DNA of 64,000 nt from JBBQXK01 sp052387255. GTDB lineage: Bacteria; Pseudomonadota; Alphaproteobacteria; Rhodobacterales; Rhodobacteraceae. Under the pieces are notes generated by a model. The model was given only the letters and a program-made list of their open reading frames with translations. It was not told the DNA's origin and did not search any database. The stretch lies in assembly GCA_052387255.1 (NCBI GenBank), contig JBQTJI010000081.1:1-64000 (forward strand). Reading direction: 5' to 3'. Shown piece by piece: positions 1 to 8,342 of this stretch (positions within the stretch are counted from its first letter, which is position 1; every line of letters starts with the position of its first letter). Made by a program: the position numbers and the translations under genes.

Positions 1-92
1 GGGGGGGGGGGGGTGGGGGTGGGGGGGGGGGGGGGGCGCGCGCCGGGGCCCGGCTCTCTGCTTCCGCGGGGCGGGGGCCCCCCCCCCCGACT
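1..92. other. G/C homopolymer contig-end sequence, probable artefact
   Basis: The first 36 bases are almost pure G with two T residues, and the next ~55 are G/C runs ending in a C homopolymer. Nothing else in the window looks like this. It is best read as low-quality sequence or an assembly edge rather than biology; any reading frame running through it upstream of preA is not credible. Confidence 0.6.
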
Positions 93-123
93 CTCGCGCC
101 GCATGTCCCAAGGGAGACAATAC

Positions 124-1428
124 ATGGCCAACCTGACCACCACCTTCATCGGCATCACATCCCCCAACCCCTTCTGGCTCGCCTCGGCCCCGCCCACCGA
201 CAAGGCCTACAACGTCGTCCGCGCCTTCGAGGCCGGCTGGGGCGGCGTGGTGTGGAAGACCCTCGGCGCCGAAGGCCCCCCGGTCGTCAACGTCAACGGC
301 CCGCGCTATGGCGCGATCTGGGGGGCCGACCGCCGCCTCTTGGGCCTGAACAACATCGAACTGATCACCGACCGCCCCCTGCAGGTGAATCTGAACGAAA
401 TCAAACAGGTCAAGCGCGACTGGCCCGACCGCGCCCTCGTCATCTCCCTCATGGTGCCCTGCGACGAGGAAAGCTGGCGCGACATCCTGATGCGGATCGA
501 GGATACCGGCGCCGACGGGGTCGAGCTCAACTTCGGCTGCCCCCACGGGATGAGCGAGCGCGGCATGGGCTCGGCCGTGGGCCAGGTGCCCGAATACATC
601 GAGATGGTCACGGCCTGGGTCAAGAAGCACTCGAAGATGCCCTGCATCGTCAAACTCACCCCCAACATCAGCGACATCCGCAAGCCCGCCGAGGCCGCGA
701 TGCGCGGGGGGGCCGATGCCGTCAGCCTCATCAACACCATCAACTCGATCACCGCCGTCAACCTCGACAGCTTCGCCCCCGAACCCACCATCGACGGCAA
801 GGGCGCGCATGGCGGCTACTGCGGCCCCGCCGTCAAACCCATCGCCCTGTCGATGGTGTCCGAGATCGCCCGCGCCCCCGCCACGCGCGGCCTGCCCATC
901 AGCGGCATCGGCGGCGTCACCACCTGGCGCGACGCGGCCGAGTTCATGGCACTCGGGGCCGGCAACGTGCAGATCTGCACCGCCGCCATGACCTATGGCT
1001 TCAGGATCGTGCAGGAGATGATCAGCGGCCTGTCGCAGTACATGGACGAAAAGGGCATGGCCTCCACGTCCGACCTTGTCGGCCGCGCCGTGCCGAACGT
1101 CACCGACTGGCAGTACCTGAACCTCAACTATGTGGCGAAGGCCCGCATCGACCAGGACGCCTGCATCAAGTGCGGCCGCTGCTTTGCCGCCTGCGAGGAC
1201 ACCAGCCACCAGGCCATCGCGATGAAACCGGGCCGCGTGTTCGAGGTGATGGACGACGAATGCGTCGCCTGCAACCTCTGCGTCAACGTCTGCCCGGTGG
1301 ACAACTGCATCACCATGGTGCCCATGGCCAAGGGGACGGTGGACCCCCGGACCGGGGTGCCGGTCGGGGACTACGCCAACTGGACGACGCATCCGAACAA
1401 CCCGATGGCGGTGAAGGCGGCGGAGTGA
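124..1428 (+). CDS. preA: NAD-dependent dihydropyrimidine dehydrogenase, catalytic subunit PreA
   Basis: Catalyses the first step of reductive pyrimidine breakdown (uracil/thymine to dihydropyrimidine) with a PreT-type flavoprotein partner, which is not in the window. The 434-residue cytosolic protein has an FMN-binding TIM barrel in roughly residues 1-310, with active-site Cys139 in the motif NFGCPHGMSERGMG. A C-terminal ferredoxin part carries two 4Fe-4S motifs, CIKCGRC near residue 347 and CVACNLC near 380. The start at 124 is chosen because AGGGAGA lies just upstream; in-frame codons further 5' run through the poly-G artefact. The promoter lies outside the window. Together with the RutR-like regulator and aminotransferase 5 kb downstream it suggests a pyrimidine degradation locus; hydantoinase and beta-ureidopropionase genes are probably just outside. 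Confidence 0.95.
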   Translation: MANLTTTFIGITSPNPFWLASAPPTDKAYNVVRAFEAGWGGVVWKTLGAEGPPVVNVNGPRYGAIWGADRRLLGLNNIELITDRPLQVNLNEIKQVKRDWPDRALVISLMVPCDEESWRDILMRIEDTGADGVELNFGCPHGMSERGMGSAVGQVPEYIEMVTAWVKKHSKMPCIVKLTPNISDIRKPAEAAMRGGADAVSLINTINSITAVNLDSFAPEPTIDGKGAHGGYCGPAVKPIALSMVSEIARAPATRGLPISGIGGVTTWRDAAEFMALGAGNVQICTAAMTYGFRIVQEMISGLSQYMDEKGMASTSDLVGRAVPNVTDWQYLNLNYVAKARIDQDACIKCGRCFAACEDTSHQAIAMKPGRVFEVMDDECVACNLCVNVCPVDNCITMVPMAKGTVDPRTGVPVGDYANWTTHPNNPMAVKAAE

Positions 1429-1555
1429 GCAGAGGGCTGTTCGCCTGCAGGAAAGGCTTTGCGACGCCATGGGCCCTGAACGTTCATGGCACGAACCTGC
1501 TGGACGCGTCCGTCGCACGGATCGGCAATGCATGCCTCGGTAGTCGTCGTCCGGT
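1429..1555. other. Convergent intergenic spacer, nothing recognised
   Basis: The 127 bp between preA and the convergent adenylate cyclase gene hold no convincing hairpin or gene. Confidence 0.4.
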
Positions 1556-2755
1556 TCAGGTCGCCGATTTGGGGCCGACCAGCAGATACGCGGTCAACAG
1601 TTGACCACCCTTGGCATTGATCGTTCGCGCCGGCTCGAAATCGAACAATTCGCGCACGCGCCAGTGCGTGGCCTCTGACACCAGAACGCGATTGGTGTCG
1701 CAATGCGCTTCCATGGCACTCGCGGCATTCACTGTCTGGCCCCAGACATCGAACAGCGGACGTTTTCTGCCTATTACCCCTGTGACAACTTGACCGGTGC
1801 TGATGCCGACCCGGACGGCAAGTGGATGCCCGGTCTTAGCCGACCAGTTTCCAACAATCTCGATGATCGACAACCCCAAACGGATCAGCCCTTCAAGTCG
1901 GCTCTGTTCCGGAAACACGCCGGTGGCAGCCATGTAGCAATCACCGATCGTCTTGATCTTCTCGACCCCGTGCAGCTCGCAGGCTTGGTCAATGTCGCTA
2001 AAGATTCCGTTCAGGACCTCGACCAGGTGGATCGGCGACAGGTGATTCGCAAGATTGCTCGAACCGACAATATCCGCGAACAACACCGCACCATCCCCAC
2101 GACTTTCGGCTATGATGGGTTCGCCGCGGATCATCCGGTCCGCGATGGGGCCAGGCATCAGATCGTACAGCATCTGCTGGGACTTTTGCCGTTCGGTCAC
2201 CAGCTTCAGATAGTTTCGGATCGACGACCGCGAGTAAATATACAGCAGGTAGGCAACAAAGACCGACGAAGACGCGACATTGCTTAGGTACGCTATGCGA
2301 CGGGCCTCCTCGGTGATTTTCAGCATCGAGCCGTTACGCAGTGCGAGAATTTCGCCTCCAACGATGCAAGCAATCACTATGGTGTATGCGATCACAAGCA
2401 GTCGACCCTCCACGCGGGCAAATATCAGCAAGGGCGTCGCCAGAAGGCAAGAAATGTAGGACTGCAAACCGGCATAGGGGCCGACCAGCATCAGGACTGT
2501 TGCATACTGAAGGCCCCCGATGCAGGAAAAAAGCATTCGTGCGCTGCTTCCAAAGCCGACCGAGGCAAGATATACGCACGCGAGGTAGGCTAGGCTGAAG
2601 CACAAGCTTACCAGCGCAAAGTCAGCCGATCCGAATGTATAGTACCCGATGGGCGCAAAAGCGATGCTGATTGCAGCAGCCAGAAAATAGCCGACCCTTG
2701 CCAAGCGCAAGGCCAACTGGATCTCGATGGGTCTTTCTGGAATGCTTGTGACCAC
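1556..2755 (-). CDS. Membrane-anchored class III adenylate/guanylate cyclase
   Basis: A 399-residue protein. The N-terminal ~190 residues are very hydrophobic, with about six predicted membrane segments. The C-terminal half (about residues 215-390) is a class III nucleotide cyclase catalytic domain. The metal-binding aspartates are visible in LFADIVGSS and KTIGDCYMA; the Lys of KTIGD and the Asp of FDVWGQTVN fit an ATP-specific (cAMP-forming) enzyme. It presumably makes cAMP in response to a membrane-sensed cue; the membrane part is not one I can name. The gene and its upstream region are clearly less GC-rich than preA and dadA on either side, suggesting horizontal acquisition. It appears to be a single-gene unit convergent with preA. 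Confidence 0.88.
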   Translation of the reverse strand: MVTSIPERPIEIQLALRLARVGYFLAAAISIAFAPIGYYTFGSADFALVSLCFSLAYLACVYLASVGFGSSARMLFSCIGGLQYATVLMLVGPYAGLQSYISCLLATPLLIFARVEGRLLVIAYTIVIACIVGGEILALRNGSMLKITEEARRIAYLSNVASSSVFVAYLLYIYSRSSIRNYLKLVTERQKSQQMLYDLMPGPIADRMIRGEPIIAESRGDGAVLFADIVGSSNLANHLSPIHLVEVLNGIFSDIDQACELHGVEKIKTIGDCYMAATGVFPEQSRLEGLIRLGLSIIEIVGNWSAKTGHPLAVRVGISTGQVVTGVIGRKRPLFDVWGQTVNAASAMEAHCDTNRVLVSEATHWRVRELFDFEPARTINAKGGQLLTAYLLVGPKSAT

Positions 2756-3041
2756 GATTCACCCACGCGACAGATCATGAGGATGGCGTGAAACCGGGAA
2801 GATATCAACTTTTCTGGCCGCTGCGACACCGTGGCGGCGCGCGCACCTCATACTGCGTTTCAGTAGCCATCTGTATTCCGAAGCAATGGCTTGGGCGCTT
2901 CGTCGTCATGATTTTCTTGCCTGTTTAGCAGGCTTGGCGCATTCGCAGGTAGGCCCTGTCCTTTCTGACTCGTTAATTCATGCCAGCAACCGCTTGATAT
3001 GTCTCACATAAATCCTCGTAACACATGTGTTACGCTGTCCT
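2756..3041. other. AT-richer intergenic region upstream of the cyclase gene
   Basis: The 286 bp between the cyclase start and the dadA end hold no gene I can support. The composition is as AT-rich as the cyclase gene, so both may share an origin. A small hairpin (5-bp arms GCCTG/CAGGC, 2919-2933) and the palindrome listed at 3017-3034 are the only structures seen. Confidence 0.5.
3017..3034. promoter_or_regulatory. 18-bp perfect palindrome, operator-like
   Basis: CGTAACACATGTGTTACG is perfectly self-complementary and sits 7 bp beyond the dadA stop codon. It has no loop and no T-run, so it looks like a binding site for a dimeric regulator rather than a terminator. The cognate protein is unknown. 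Confidence 0.4.
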
Positions 3042-4340
3042 TCACCCCATAACCGGACGCAATCCCCCGACCGGGGCCGCCTTCCGCACCGGGGCCAGAT
3101 ACCGCCCGTACCCCAGATCCGCCGCCTCGATCTCCGCGGCACGACCCGACATCAGGTCGGCCAGCAGCCGCCCCGAGCCTGCCGCCATGGTCCAGCCCAA
3201 AGTCCCGTGCCCGGTGTTCAGCCACAGGTTCGGCACGGTCGAGGTCCCCACGATGGGTGTCCCGTCGGGCGTCATGGGCCGAAGGCCGCACCAGAAGCTG
3301 GCCGCTTTCAGGTCGCCGCCCCCCGGAAACATCTCGCCCACCGATTTCTCCAGCGTGGCGCGGCGGCGGGGGTTCAGGGACAGGTCGAACCCCGCGATCT
3401 CGGCCAGACCGCCGACGCGGATGCGGTGCCCGAGACGGGTGATCGCGACCTTGTAGGTCTCGTCCATCACCGTCGACACCGGGGCGCGCCCCTCATCCAC
3501 GATCTCGGCGGTGATCGAATAGCCCTTCACCGGATAGACCGGCAGGTTCATCCCCAGGGGCGCGGCCAGCCGGGGCGAGTGCGACCCCATCGCCAGCACG
3601 AAGGCATCCGCCGTCAGCGTGCCCTGGTCGGTCACCACGCCCGTGATGCGGCCATTGCGGCCCACCAGACGGTCGACCGTCACGCCCCAGCGGAAGGTGA
3701 CGCCCTTGGCGGCGGCCTTCGCGGCCAGCGCGTTGGTGAACTTGAAGCAGTCGCCCGTCTCGTCCCCCGGCAGGCGCAGGCCGCCGGCGATCAGGTGCCC
3801 GGCCAGCCCCGGCTCGGCGGCGACGCAGCCCGCGCGGTCCAGCACCTCGAACGGCACACCGTCGGCCTTGAGCACGGCGATGTCCTTGGCCGCCGCATCG
3901 ACCTGTTTCTGCGTGCGGAACACCTGCAGCGTGCCTTGCGTGCGCTCGTCATAGGAAATGCCGGTCTCGGCCCGCAGCGCGATCAGGCAGTCGCGGCTGT
4001 ACTCCGCCAGCCGTACCATGCGCGACTTGTTGCGCTTGTAGGCGGGGGTGGTGCAGTTCGACAGCATCCGCGCCATCCATTCGATGCGCTGGCGGTCAAG
4101 CTTCGGCTGGATGACCAGCGGGGCATGGGCCTGGAACATCCATTTCAGCGCCTTCATGGGGATGCCGGGCGCGGCCCAGGGGGCGGAATAGCCGGGGGAG
4201 ACCTCGCCCGCATTGGCAAAGGACGTCTCCAGCGCCGGGCCCGCCTGGCGGTCGATCACCGTCACCTCGTGCCCGGCCTGCGCCAGATACCAGGCCTGCG
4301 TGACCCCGATGACCCCTGCCCCCAGTACGATGACCTTCAT
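3042..4340 (-). CDS. dadA: D-amino acid dehydrogenase (FAD-dependent, DadA family)
   Basis: Oxidises D-amino acids, classically D-alanine, to 2-oxo acids and passes electrons to the respiratory chain from the inner membrane face. The 432-residue length matches DadA. The protein opens with the FAD dinucleotide-binding fold motif VLGAGVIGV followed by the acidic end of strand 2 (VIDRQ), and the DadA-type stretch SFANAGEVSPGYS follows near residue 40. The C-terminal part holds the family's conserved GHGTLGWT motif. The gene stands alone: no alanine racemase or Lrp-family regulator adjoins it. The start codon is the only one consistent with the Rossmann motif. Confidence 0.93.
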   Translation of the reverse strand: MKVIVLGAGVIGVTQAWYLAQAGHEVTVIDRQAGPALETSFANAGEVSPGYSAPWAAPGIPMKALKWMFQAHAPLVIQPKLDRQRIEWMARMLSNCTTPAYKRNKSRMVRLAEYSRDCLIALRAETGISYDERTQGTLQVFRTQKQVDAAAKDIAVLKADGVPFEVLDRAGCVAAEPGLAGHLIAGGLRLPGDETGDCFKFTNALAAKAAAKGVTFRWGVTVDRLVGRNGRITGVVTDQGTLTADAFVLAMGSHSPRLAAPLGMNLPVYPVKGYSITAEIVDEGRAPVSTVMDETYKVAITRLGHRIRVGGLAEIAGFDLSLNPRRRATLEKSVGEMFPGGGDLKAASFWCGLRPMTPDGTPIVGTSTVPNLWLNTGHGTLGWTMAAGSGRLLADLMSGRAAEIEAADLGYGRYLAPVRKAAPVGGLRPVMG

Positions 4341-4536
4341 GACGGAACCCCTGTGCCTGTGCGGGGCCGGATGCCCCGTTGCCGCAGGGAATAGGGCGAA
4401 ACGTCAGAAAGGTTGTCGCTTTTTCGCCCGCACGGCAGGGGGCATGGAGAAGAAAACTGCGTCAATACCGCCAGAACTCGATGATTATTCGACGCCTTCG
4501 AAAAGGGCTGGCAGAATCAGCGGCGGAAACCGGAAC

Positions 4537-5007
4537 CTACCGCATCTCCTGCGGCTGGGGATCGAGCATCGCCAGGATCGCCTCGACCACCAGCCGGTGA
4601 TCCTCGACCTGCGGCAGGCCCGAGACGGTGGCCACCGCGACCACCGTTCCCCCCGCCACGCGCAAGGGCACGGCCCCGCCGTGGTCGGCATGGGTCATGG
4701 GGTCCAGCCCGTGCTTGGCAACCGTCTCGCCGTTGGCCGCGTTCTTGCGCCCGACCAGAAGCGAGGCTTCGTGGATGACCAGCACCGTCGCCGACTTGCG
4801 CCGGGCCCAGTGGTCGTTCAGCGGTTTGGACCCCGGCAGGGCCGCGTGGAAATAGGTGCGCGCCGTGTCGCGGATGTCGATCACCACGGGCAGATTCCGC
4901 GCCCGCGCCAGGTCGAGCAGACGCAGGCCAAGGTCCAGCGCCACCCCTTCGTCAAAGCGCGGCAGGATCAGGCGGGCGGCCTCGGCCTCAAGCTCGGCAA
5001 TGTCCAT
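4537..5007 (-). CDS. UPF0303 / heme-degrading-domain (GlcG/HbpS-like) protein
   Basis: A 156-residue cytosolic protein of the UPF0303 branch of the GlcG/HbpS fold. Family-typical stretches are SKPLNDHWARRK and the C-terminal HGLDPMTHADHGGAVPLR, followed by a strand-rich end. Members are annotated as heme-degrading-domain proteins, but the biochemical role of UPF0303 is not established. The start is set at MDIAEL; the frame is open further upstream but that extension is Arg/Ser-rich and unlike the family. It lies 70 bp downstream of the cupin gene and may be transcribed with it. Confidence 0.85.
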   Translation of the reverse strand: MDIAELEAEAARLILPRFDEGVALDLGLRLLDLARARNLPVVIDIRDTARTYFHAALPGSKPLNDHWARRKSATVLVIHEASLLVGRKNAANGETVAKHGLDPMTHADHGGAVPLRVAGGTVVAVATVSGLPQVEDHRLVVEAILAMLDPQPQEMR

Positions 5008-5077
5008 GGGATGCTCCGGGTTGGTCCGCAGGATGTGTAGGCGCGGCGGGCCCGGCTGTGAAGCCGTGCCGTTGCCG

Positions 5078-5359
5078 CTATTTGCGCTCGACCTCGACAA
5101 AGGACATGCCCGCGCCGTCGCAGACGACATTGTGCTCGACCCCCGCCCTGCGGCCATAGGCGCTGCCCGCAGGCACCGTCACCCGCCGCGTGCCGCCGTC
5201 CGGTTCCTCGATCAGCATCGGACAGTCGGTGATTGCCACGATGACATAGTCGTGCCCATGCCGGTGCCACCCCGTCTCGGCCCCCGGGGCAAAGTCGAAG
5301 CGGGTGACGCGGGTCTGGTCGTCATCGACCAGGGTGGTTGCGGTGCAGGCGGGTCTCAT
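5078..5359 (-). CDS. Small single-domain cupin protein
   Basis: A 93-residue single beta-barrel cupin. The first cupin motif is visible as GWHRHGHDYVIV (two metal-ligand His residues), and VEHNVV supplies the later His; PAGSAYGRR lies between them. No catalytic function can be assigned; small cupins of this size are often metal-binding regulators or isomerases. The start ATG overlaps the parE stop as ATGA, so the gene is translationally coupled to the toxin-antitoxin pair upstream, which is unusual for a cupin. Confidence 0.85.
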   Translation of the reverse strand: MRPACTATTLVDDDQTRVTRFDFAPGAETGWHRHGHDYVIVAITDCPMLIEEPDGGTRRVTVPAGSAYGRRAGVEHNVVCDGAGMSFVEVERK

Positions 5360-5673
5360 CGCAACTGACTCAGTCGAAGGGCGATGTTGGCCGATTGATG
5401 GACCACATCCACGATCCGGATTTCGGACGGCAGATCAAGGAACATGATGAAATGTCGTCCTGCCCTTGCAAACCGAAAGTTGGTTCGGACCCGGCCTTCG
5501 ACCAGAATGCGACATGCTTGACTGGGAATGTCGCCAGACGCCAAGCCCTGGCAGCGTTCGGCCAGAACGTCCACGTATACCTCCGCGCGTGATCGTCCGA
5601 AATGCTCGACAGAATAGGCGTAGATGTCATCAAGTCTGGCTTGCGCGGCTATGGAAAAGGAAAGCCGCTTCAT
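5356..5673 (-). CDS. parE: RelE/ParE-family toxin
   Basis: A 105-residue RelE/ParE-superfamily toxin. The N-terminal LSFSIAAQARLDDIYAYS and the later GRHFIMFLDLPSEIRIVDVVH are the usual ParE positions. ParE toxins act on DNA gyrase, but RelE-like relatives cleave mRNA, and sequence alone does not separate them. The start overlaps the stop of the upstream antitoxin gene as ATGA, the normal antitoxin-first arrangement. The frame is intact, so the toxin may be functional. Confidence 0.85.
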   Translation of the reverse strand: MKRLSFSIAAQARLDDIYAYSVEHFGRSRAEVYVDVLAERCQGLASGDIPSQACRILVEGRVRTNFRFARAGRHFIMFLDLPSEIRIVDVVHQSANIALRLSQLR

Positions 5674-5921
5674 GCCTTGGCGAAGTACTTCTCGCGCAAC
5701 AGGCGGAACGCCTCTTCACCATCCACCGTCTCGCCACGCTCGGCCTGCGCCAGTCCGATCATGATCCCGGCCTTCACGCTCTCCCACTCCGCTTCTTCGG
5801 CTTCCAGCCGCCGAAGCGCCTCGCGCAAGACTTCGGACGCATCCCGATAGCGGCCTTCCGCGATCAGGCGGTCCACAAAGGCATCATGTTCATCGGTCAA
5901 CTCAAGGCTGCGGTCGGGCAT
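5670..5921 (-). CDS. parD: ParD-family ribbon-helix-helix antitoxin
   Basis: An 83-residue antitoxin. The N-terminal part (LELTDEHDAFVDRLIAEGRY then RDASEVLREALRRLE) is the classic ParD DNA-binding ribbon-helix-helix; the acidic C-terminal tail should wrap the toxin. The start is placed at MPDRS because GGAGA lies 7-8 bases upstream; an in-frame start 36 bases earlier is less likely. It is first in the three-gene unit parD-parE-cupin and is expected to autorepress it. Confidence 0.88.
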   Translation of the reverse strand: MPDRSLELTDEHDAFVDRLIAEGRYRDASEVLREALRRLEAEEAEWESVKAGIMIGLAQAERGETVDGEEAFRLLREKYFAKA

Positions 5922-5979
5922 GATTTTCTCCGCCAGGGCGTGGACACAGGATGGCACTCTGAATACCGGTGTCCAGCCG

Positions 5980-7308
5980 TCAATGCAGCGTCTTCAGCAC
6001 ATCCCCCAGCGTCCCGATCAGCCGGTCGATCTGGGCGCGCTCGATGATCAGGGGGGGCGACATGGCGATGATGTCGCCGGTGGTGCGGATCAGGATGTTC
6101 TTGTCGTAGGCCGACAGGAAAGCGCTGAACGCCCGCTTCGTCGGCTCTCCCGCGATGGGGTCGAGTTCCACCGCCCCGATCAGGCCCATGTTGCGGATGT
6201 CGATGACGTGTGGATGGTCACGCAGGCTGTGCAGCGCCTCCTCCCAATAGGGCGCGATGTCGGCGGCGCGCTGGAACAGACCCTCTTCGCGGTAGGTTTC
6301 CAGCGTGGCGATGCCTGCCGCACTGGCGATGGGGTTGCCGGAATAGGTGTAGCCGTGGAACAGCTCGATCATATGTTCCGGCCCCTGCATGAAGGCGTCG
6401 TGTACGGCCCCCGTGGTCAGCACCGCGCCCATCGGGATGACGCCGTTGGTCAGGCCCTTCGCCGTCGTCATCATGTCGGGCAGGACGTTGAAATACTGCG
6501 CGGCAAAGGGCGCGCCCAGACGGCCGAACCCGGTGATGACCTCGTCGAAGATCAGAAGGATGCCGTGCTTCCGGGTGATCGCGCGCAAGCGTTCCAGGTA
6601 CCCCTTGGGCGGCAGGATCACGCCGGTGGACCCTGCCACGGGTTCCACGATCACCGCCGCGACGGTTTCCGCCCCGTGCAGCGCCACGATGCGTTCCAGT
6701 TCATCCGCCAGGTGCGCGCCGTGTTCGGGCTGTCCGCGGGTGAACCGGTTCTGGTCGGGCAGGTGCGTGTGCGGCAGGTGGTCCACCCCCGCCAGCAGCG
6801 TGCCGAACATCTTGCGGTTGTTGACGATGCCGCCGACCGAGATGCCGCCGAAGTTCACGCCGTGATACCCGCGTTCCCGCCCGATCAGCCGGGTGCGCGC
6901 GCCGTCGCCCCGCGCCCGGTGATACGCAATCGCCAGTTTCAGCGCCGTATCAACGCTTTCCGAGCCGGAGTTCGTGTAGAATACATGCTCGATCCCCGCC
7001 GGCGCGATGTCGATGATCCGGTTCGCCAGTTCGAACGCCTGCGGGTGCCCCATCTGGAAGGCGGGCGCATAGTCCATCTCGGCCGCCTGGCGCTGGATGG
7101 CGGCGGTGATCTTCGGGCGGCAATGGCCTGCGTTGCAGCACCACAGGCCCGCCGTCCCGTCCAGCACCTCGCGCCCGTCGTCGGTGGTGTAGTGCATGTC
7201 CCTGGCCCCCACGAACATGCGGGGCGCTTTCTTGAACTGCCGGTTCGACGTGAACGGCATCCAGAAGGCGTTCAGGTCATTCGGGCTGGGCTTGCGGTCG
7301 AGCGCCAT
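5980..7308 (-). CDS. Class III omega-amino acid:pyruvate aminotransferase (beta-alanine type)
   Basis: A PLP-dependent fold-type I transaminase of 442 residues, close to omega-amino acid:pyruvate aminotransferases. Visible landmarks are the cofactor-binding YTNSGSESVDTALK, the Asp of LLIFDEVITGFGR, and the Schiff-base Lys in TTAKGLTNG. It probably moves the amino group of beta-alanine (the end product of reductive pyrimidine degradation) to pyruvate, giving malonate semialdehyde. Support comes from context: it is divergent from a RutR-like regulator with a RutR box in the shared promoter, and preA is 5 kb away. The start at 7308 fits the family; one at 7320 is possible and neither has a strong ribosome binding site. 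Other omega-amino acids remain possible substrates. Confidence 0.85.
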   Translation of the reverse strand: MALDRKPSPNDLNAFWMPFTSNRQFKKAPRMFVGARDMHYTTDDGREVLDGTAGLWCCNAGHCRPKITAAIQRQAAEMDYAPAFQMGHPQAFELANRIIDIAPAGIEHVFYTNSGSESVDTALKLAIAYHRARGDGARTRLIGRERGYHGVNFGGISVGGIVNNRKMFGTLLAGVDHLPHTHLPDQNRFTRGQPEHGAHLADELERIVALHGAETVAAVIVEPVAGSTGVILPPKGYLERLRAITRKHGILLIFDEVITGFGRLGAPFAAQYFNVLPDMMTTAKGLTNGVIPMGAVLTTGAVHDAFMQGPEHMIELFHGYTYSGNPIASAAGIATLETYREEGLFQRAADIAPYWEEALHSLRDHPHVIDIRNMGLIGAVELDPIAGEPTKRAFSAFLSAYDKNILIRTTGDIIAMSPPLIIERAQIDRLIGTLGDVLKTLH

Positions 7309-7348
7309 GGCGGGGGGCATCCTGTGCGGGGGAAAGACGGATCGGCAT

Positions 7349-7364
7349 TTGACCATCCGGTCAA
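7349..7364. promoter_or_regulatory. RutR operator in the divergent promoter
   Basis: TTGACCATCCGGTCAA differs at one position from the E. coli RutR consensus TTGACCAnnTGGTCAA. It sits 40 bp upstream of the aminotransferase start and 47 bp upstream of the divergent TetR/RutR-like gene, so one bound dimer could control both. Uracil or thymine would be the expected inducer, by analogy. Confidence 0.75.
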
Positions 7365-7411
7365 CTCAACGGTAGCATGGGGTCCCTGCCCCGTTCAAGG
7401 CCGCGCCCCCG

Positions 7412-8026
7412 ATGCCCCCCCACGCCCGCCCCCGCACCCGCATCCAGGCGCGCAACCACGAGACGATCCTGGACGCGGCGCTGGACGTCTTTTCGACCCA
7501 TGGCTTTCGCGGTGCGACGCTGGACCAGATCGCCGAGGTGGCGGGGCTGTCGAAGCCCAACCTGCTGTACTACTTTCCGTCGAAAGAGGCGATCCACCAG
7601 GCGCTGCTGGCCGACCTCCTGGATGTCTGGCTCGACCCCCTGCGCGCGATGGACCCTGCGGGCGACCCGGTCGAGGAAATGCTGGCCTATGTCCGCCGCA
7701 AGCTGGACCTCGCCCGCGACTATCCCCGCGAAAGCCGGCTGTTCGCCAACGAGATCCTGCAGGGCGCGCCAAGGATGCGCACGGCCATCGAAGGCGACCT
7801 TCGCGCGTTGGTCGACGAGAAATCCGTTGTCCTGCGGGCATGGATGGACCAGGGCCGGATTGCCCGCGTCCACCCGGTGCATCTGATCTTCTCGATCTGG
7901 GCGCTGACCCAGCACTACGCCGATTTCGACGTGCAGGTCCGCGCCGTCCTCGGCCCGGGCGAGGACCCCTATCCGCAGGCGGCGGCGTTCCTGGAGACGC
8001 TGTTCCGCAAGCTGTTGCAGCCCTAG
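7412..8026 (+). CDS. rutR: TetR-family regulator, RutR-like
   Basis: A 204-residue TetR-family repressor. The helix-turn-helix lies in about residues 18-62, with the TetR signatures TILDAALDVFSTHGFRGATL and KPNLLYYFPSKEAI. The C-terminal domain, including FANEILQGAP and the length, resembles the RutR type (TetR_C_13), whose ligand in E. coli is uracil/thymine. It is divergent from the omega-aminotransferase and a near-consensus RutR box sits between them, strongly suggesting autoregulation and control of pyrimidine/beta-alanine catabolism. Ligand identity is inferred, not seen. Confidence 0.82.
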   Translation: MPPHARPRTRIQARNHETILDAALDVFSTHGFRGATLDQIAEVAGLSKPNLLYYFPSKEAIHQALLADLLDVWLDPLRAMDPAGDPVEEMLAYVRRKLDLARDYPRESRLFANEILQGAPRMRTAIEGDLRALVDEKSVVLRAWMDQGRIARVHPVHLIFSIWALTQHYADFDVQVRAVLGPGEDPYPQAAAFLETLFRKLLQP

Positions 8027-8027
8027 G

Positions 8028-8342
8028 TCAGCCCCGGCTCTGCGCCTCCTTGTAGGCGCGCAGGACGGCATTGATCCGCGTCTGATACCCCCGCCCGCCC
8101 TGCCGGAAGAAGTCGAGCACATCGCGGTCGATGCGCATGTTCAGCGTGGATTTCGGTTCGGGCAAGCCGGGCACGGCGCTTGCCCAGTCGATGACCATGC
8201 CCTCTTCATCCTCGTCGCGGTCGGCCTCGATTTCCTCGCCGGTCATGGCCCCGACCCGAGCCCAGTCTGTGCGGCTTTCGGTCTTCGCCAGCCTTGCGGC
8301 CTCTTCAGCCGTGATCCGCGTGATAGGCCCGTTCTTCGACAT
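8028..8342 (-). CDS. brnA: BrnA-family antitoxin
   Basis: A 104-residue BrnA antitoxin. The C-terminal part holds a ribbon-helix-helix DNA-binding element (KSTLNMRIDRDVLDFFRQGG followed by YQTRINAVLRAY), as in BrnA, where the DNA-binding domain is C-terminal. The N-terminal acidic half (residues ~20-60) should bind the toxin. It overlaps the 3' end of the upstream brnT frame by 38 bp. Because that toxin gene carries a premature stop, this antitoxin may be an orphan. Confidence 0.88.
   Translation of the reverse strand: MSKNGPITRITAEEAARLAKTESRTDWARVGAMTGEEIEADRDEDEEGMVIDWASAVPGLPEPKSTLNMRIDRDVLDFFRQGGRGYQTRINAVLRAYKEAQSRG

Noticed and set aside
1..123. Extending preA upstream through the G-rich start of the window
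   Set aside because: The sequence is a homopolymer smear; the real start with a ribosome site is at 124.
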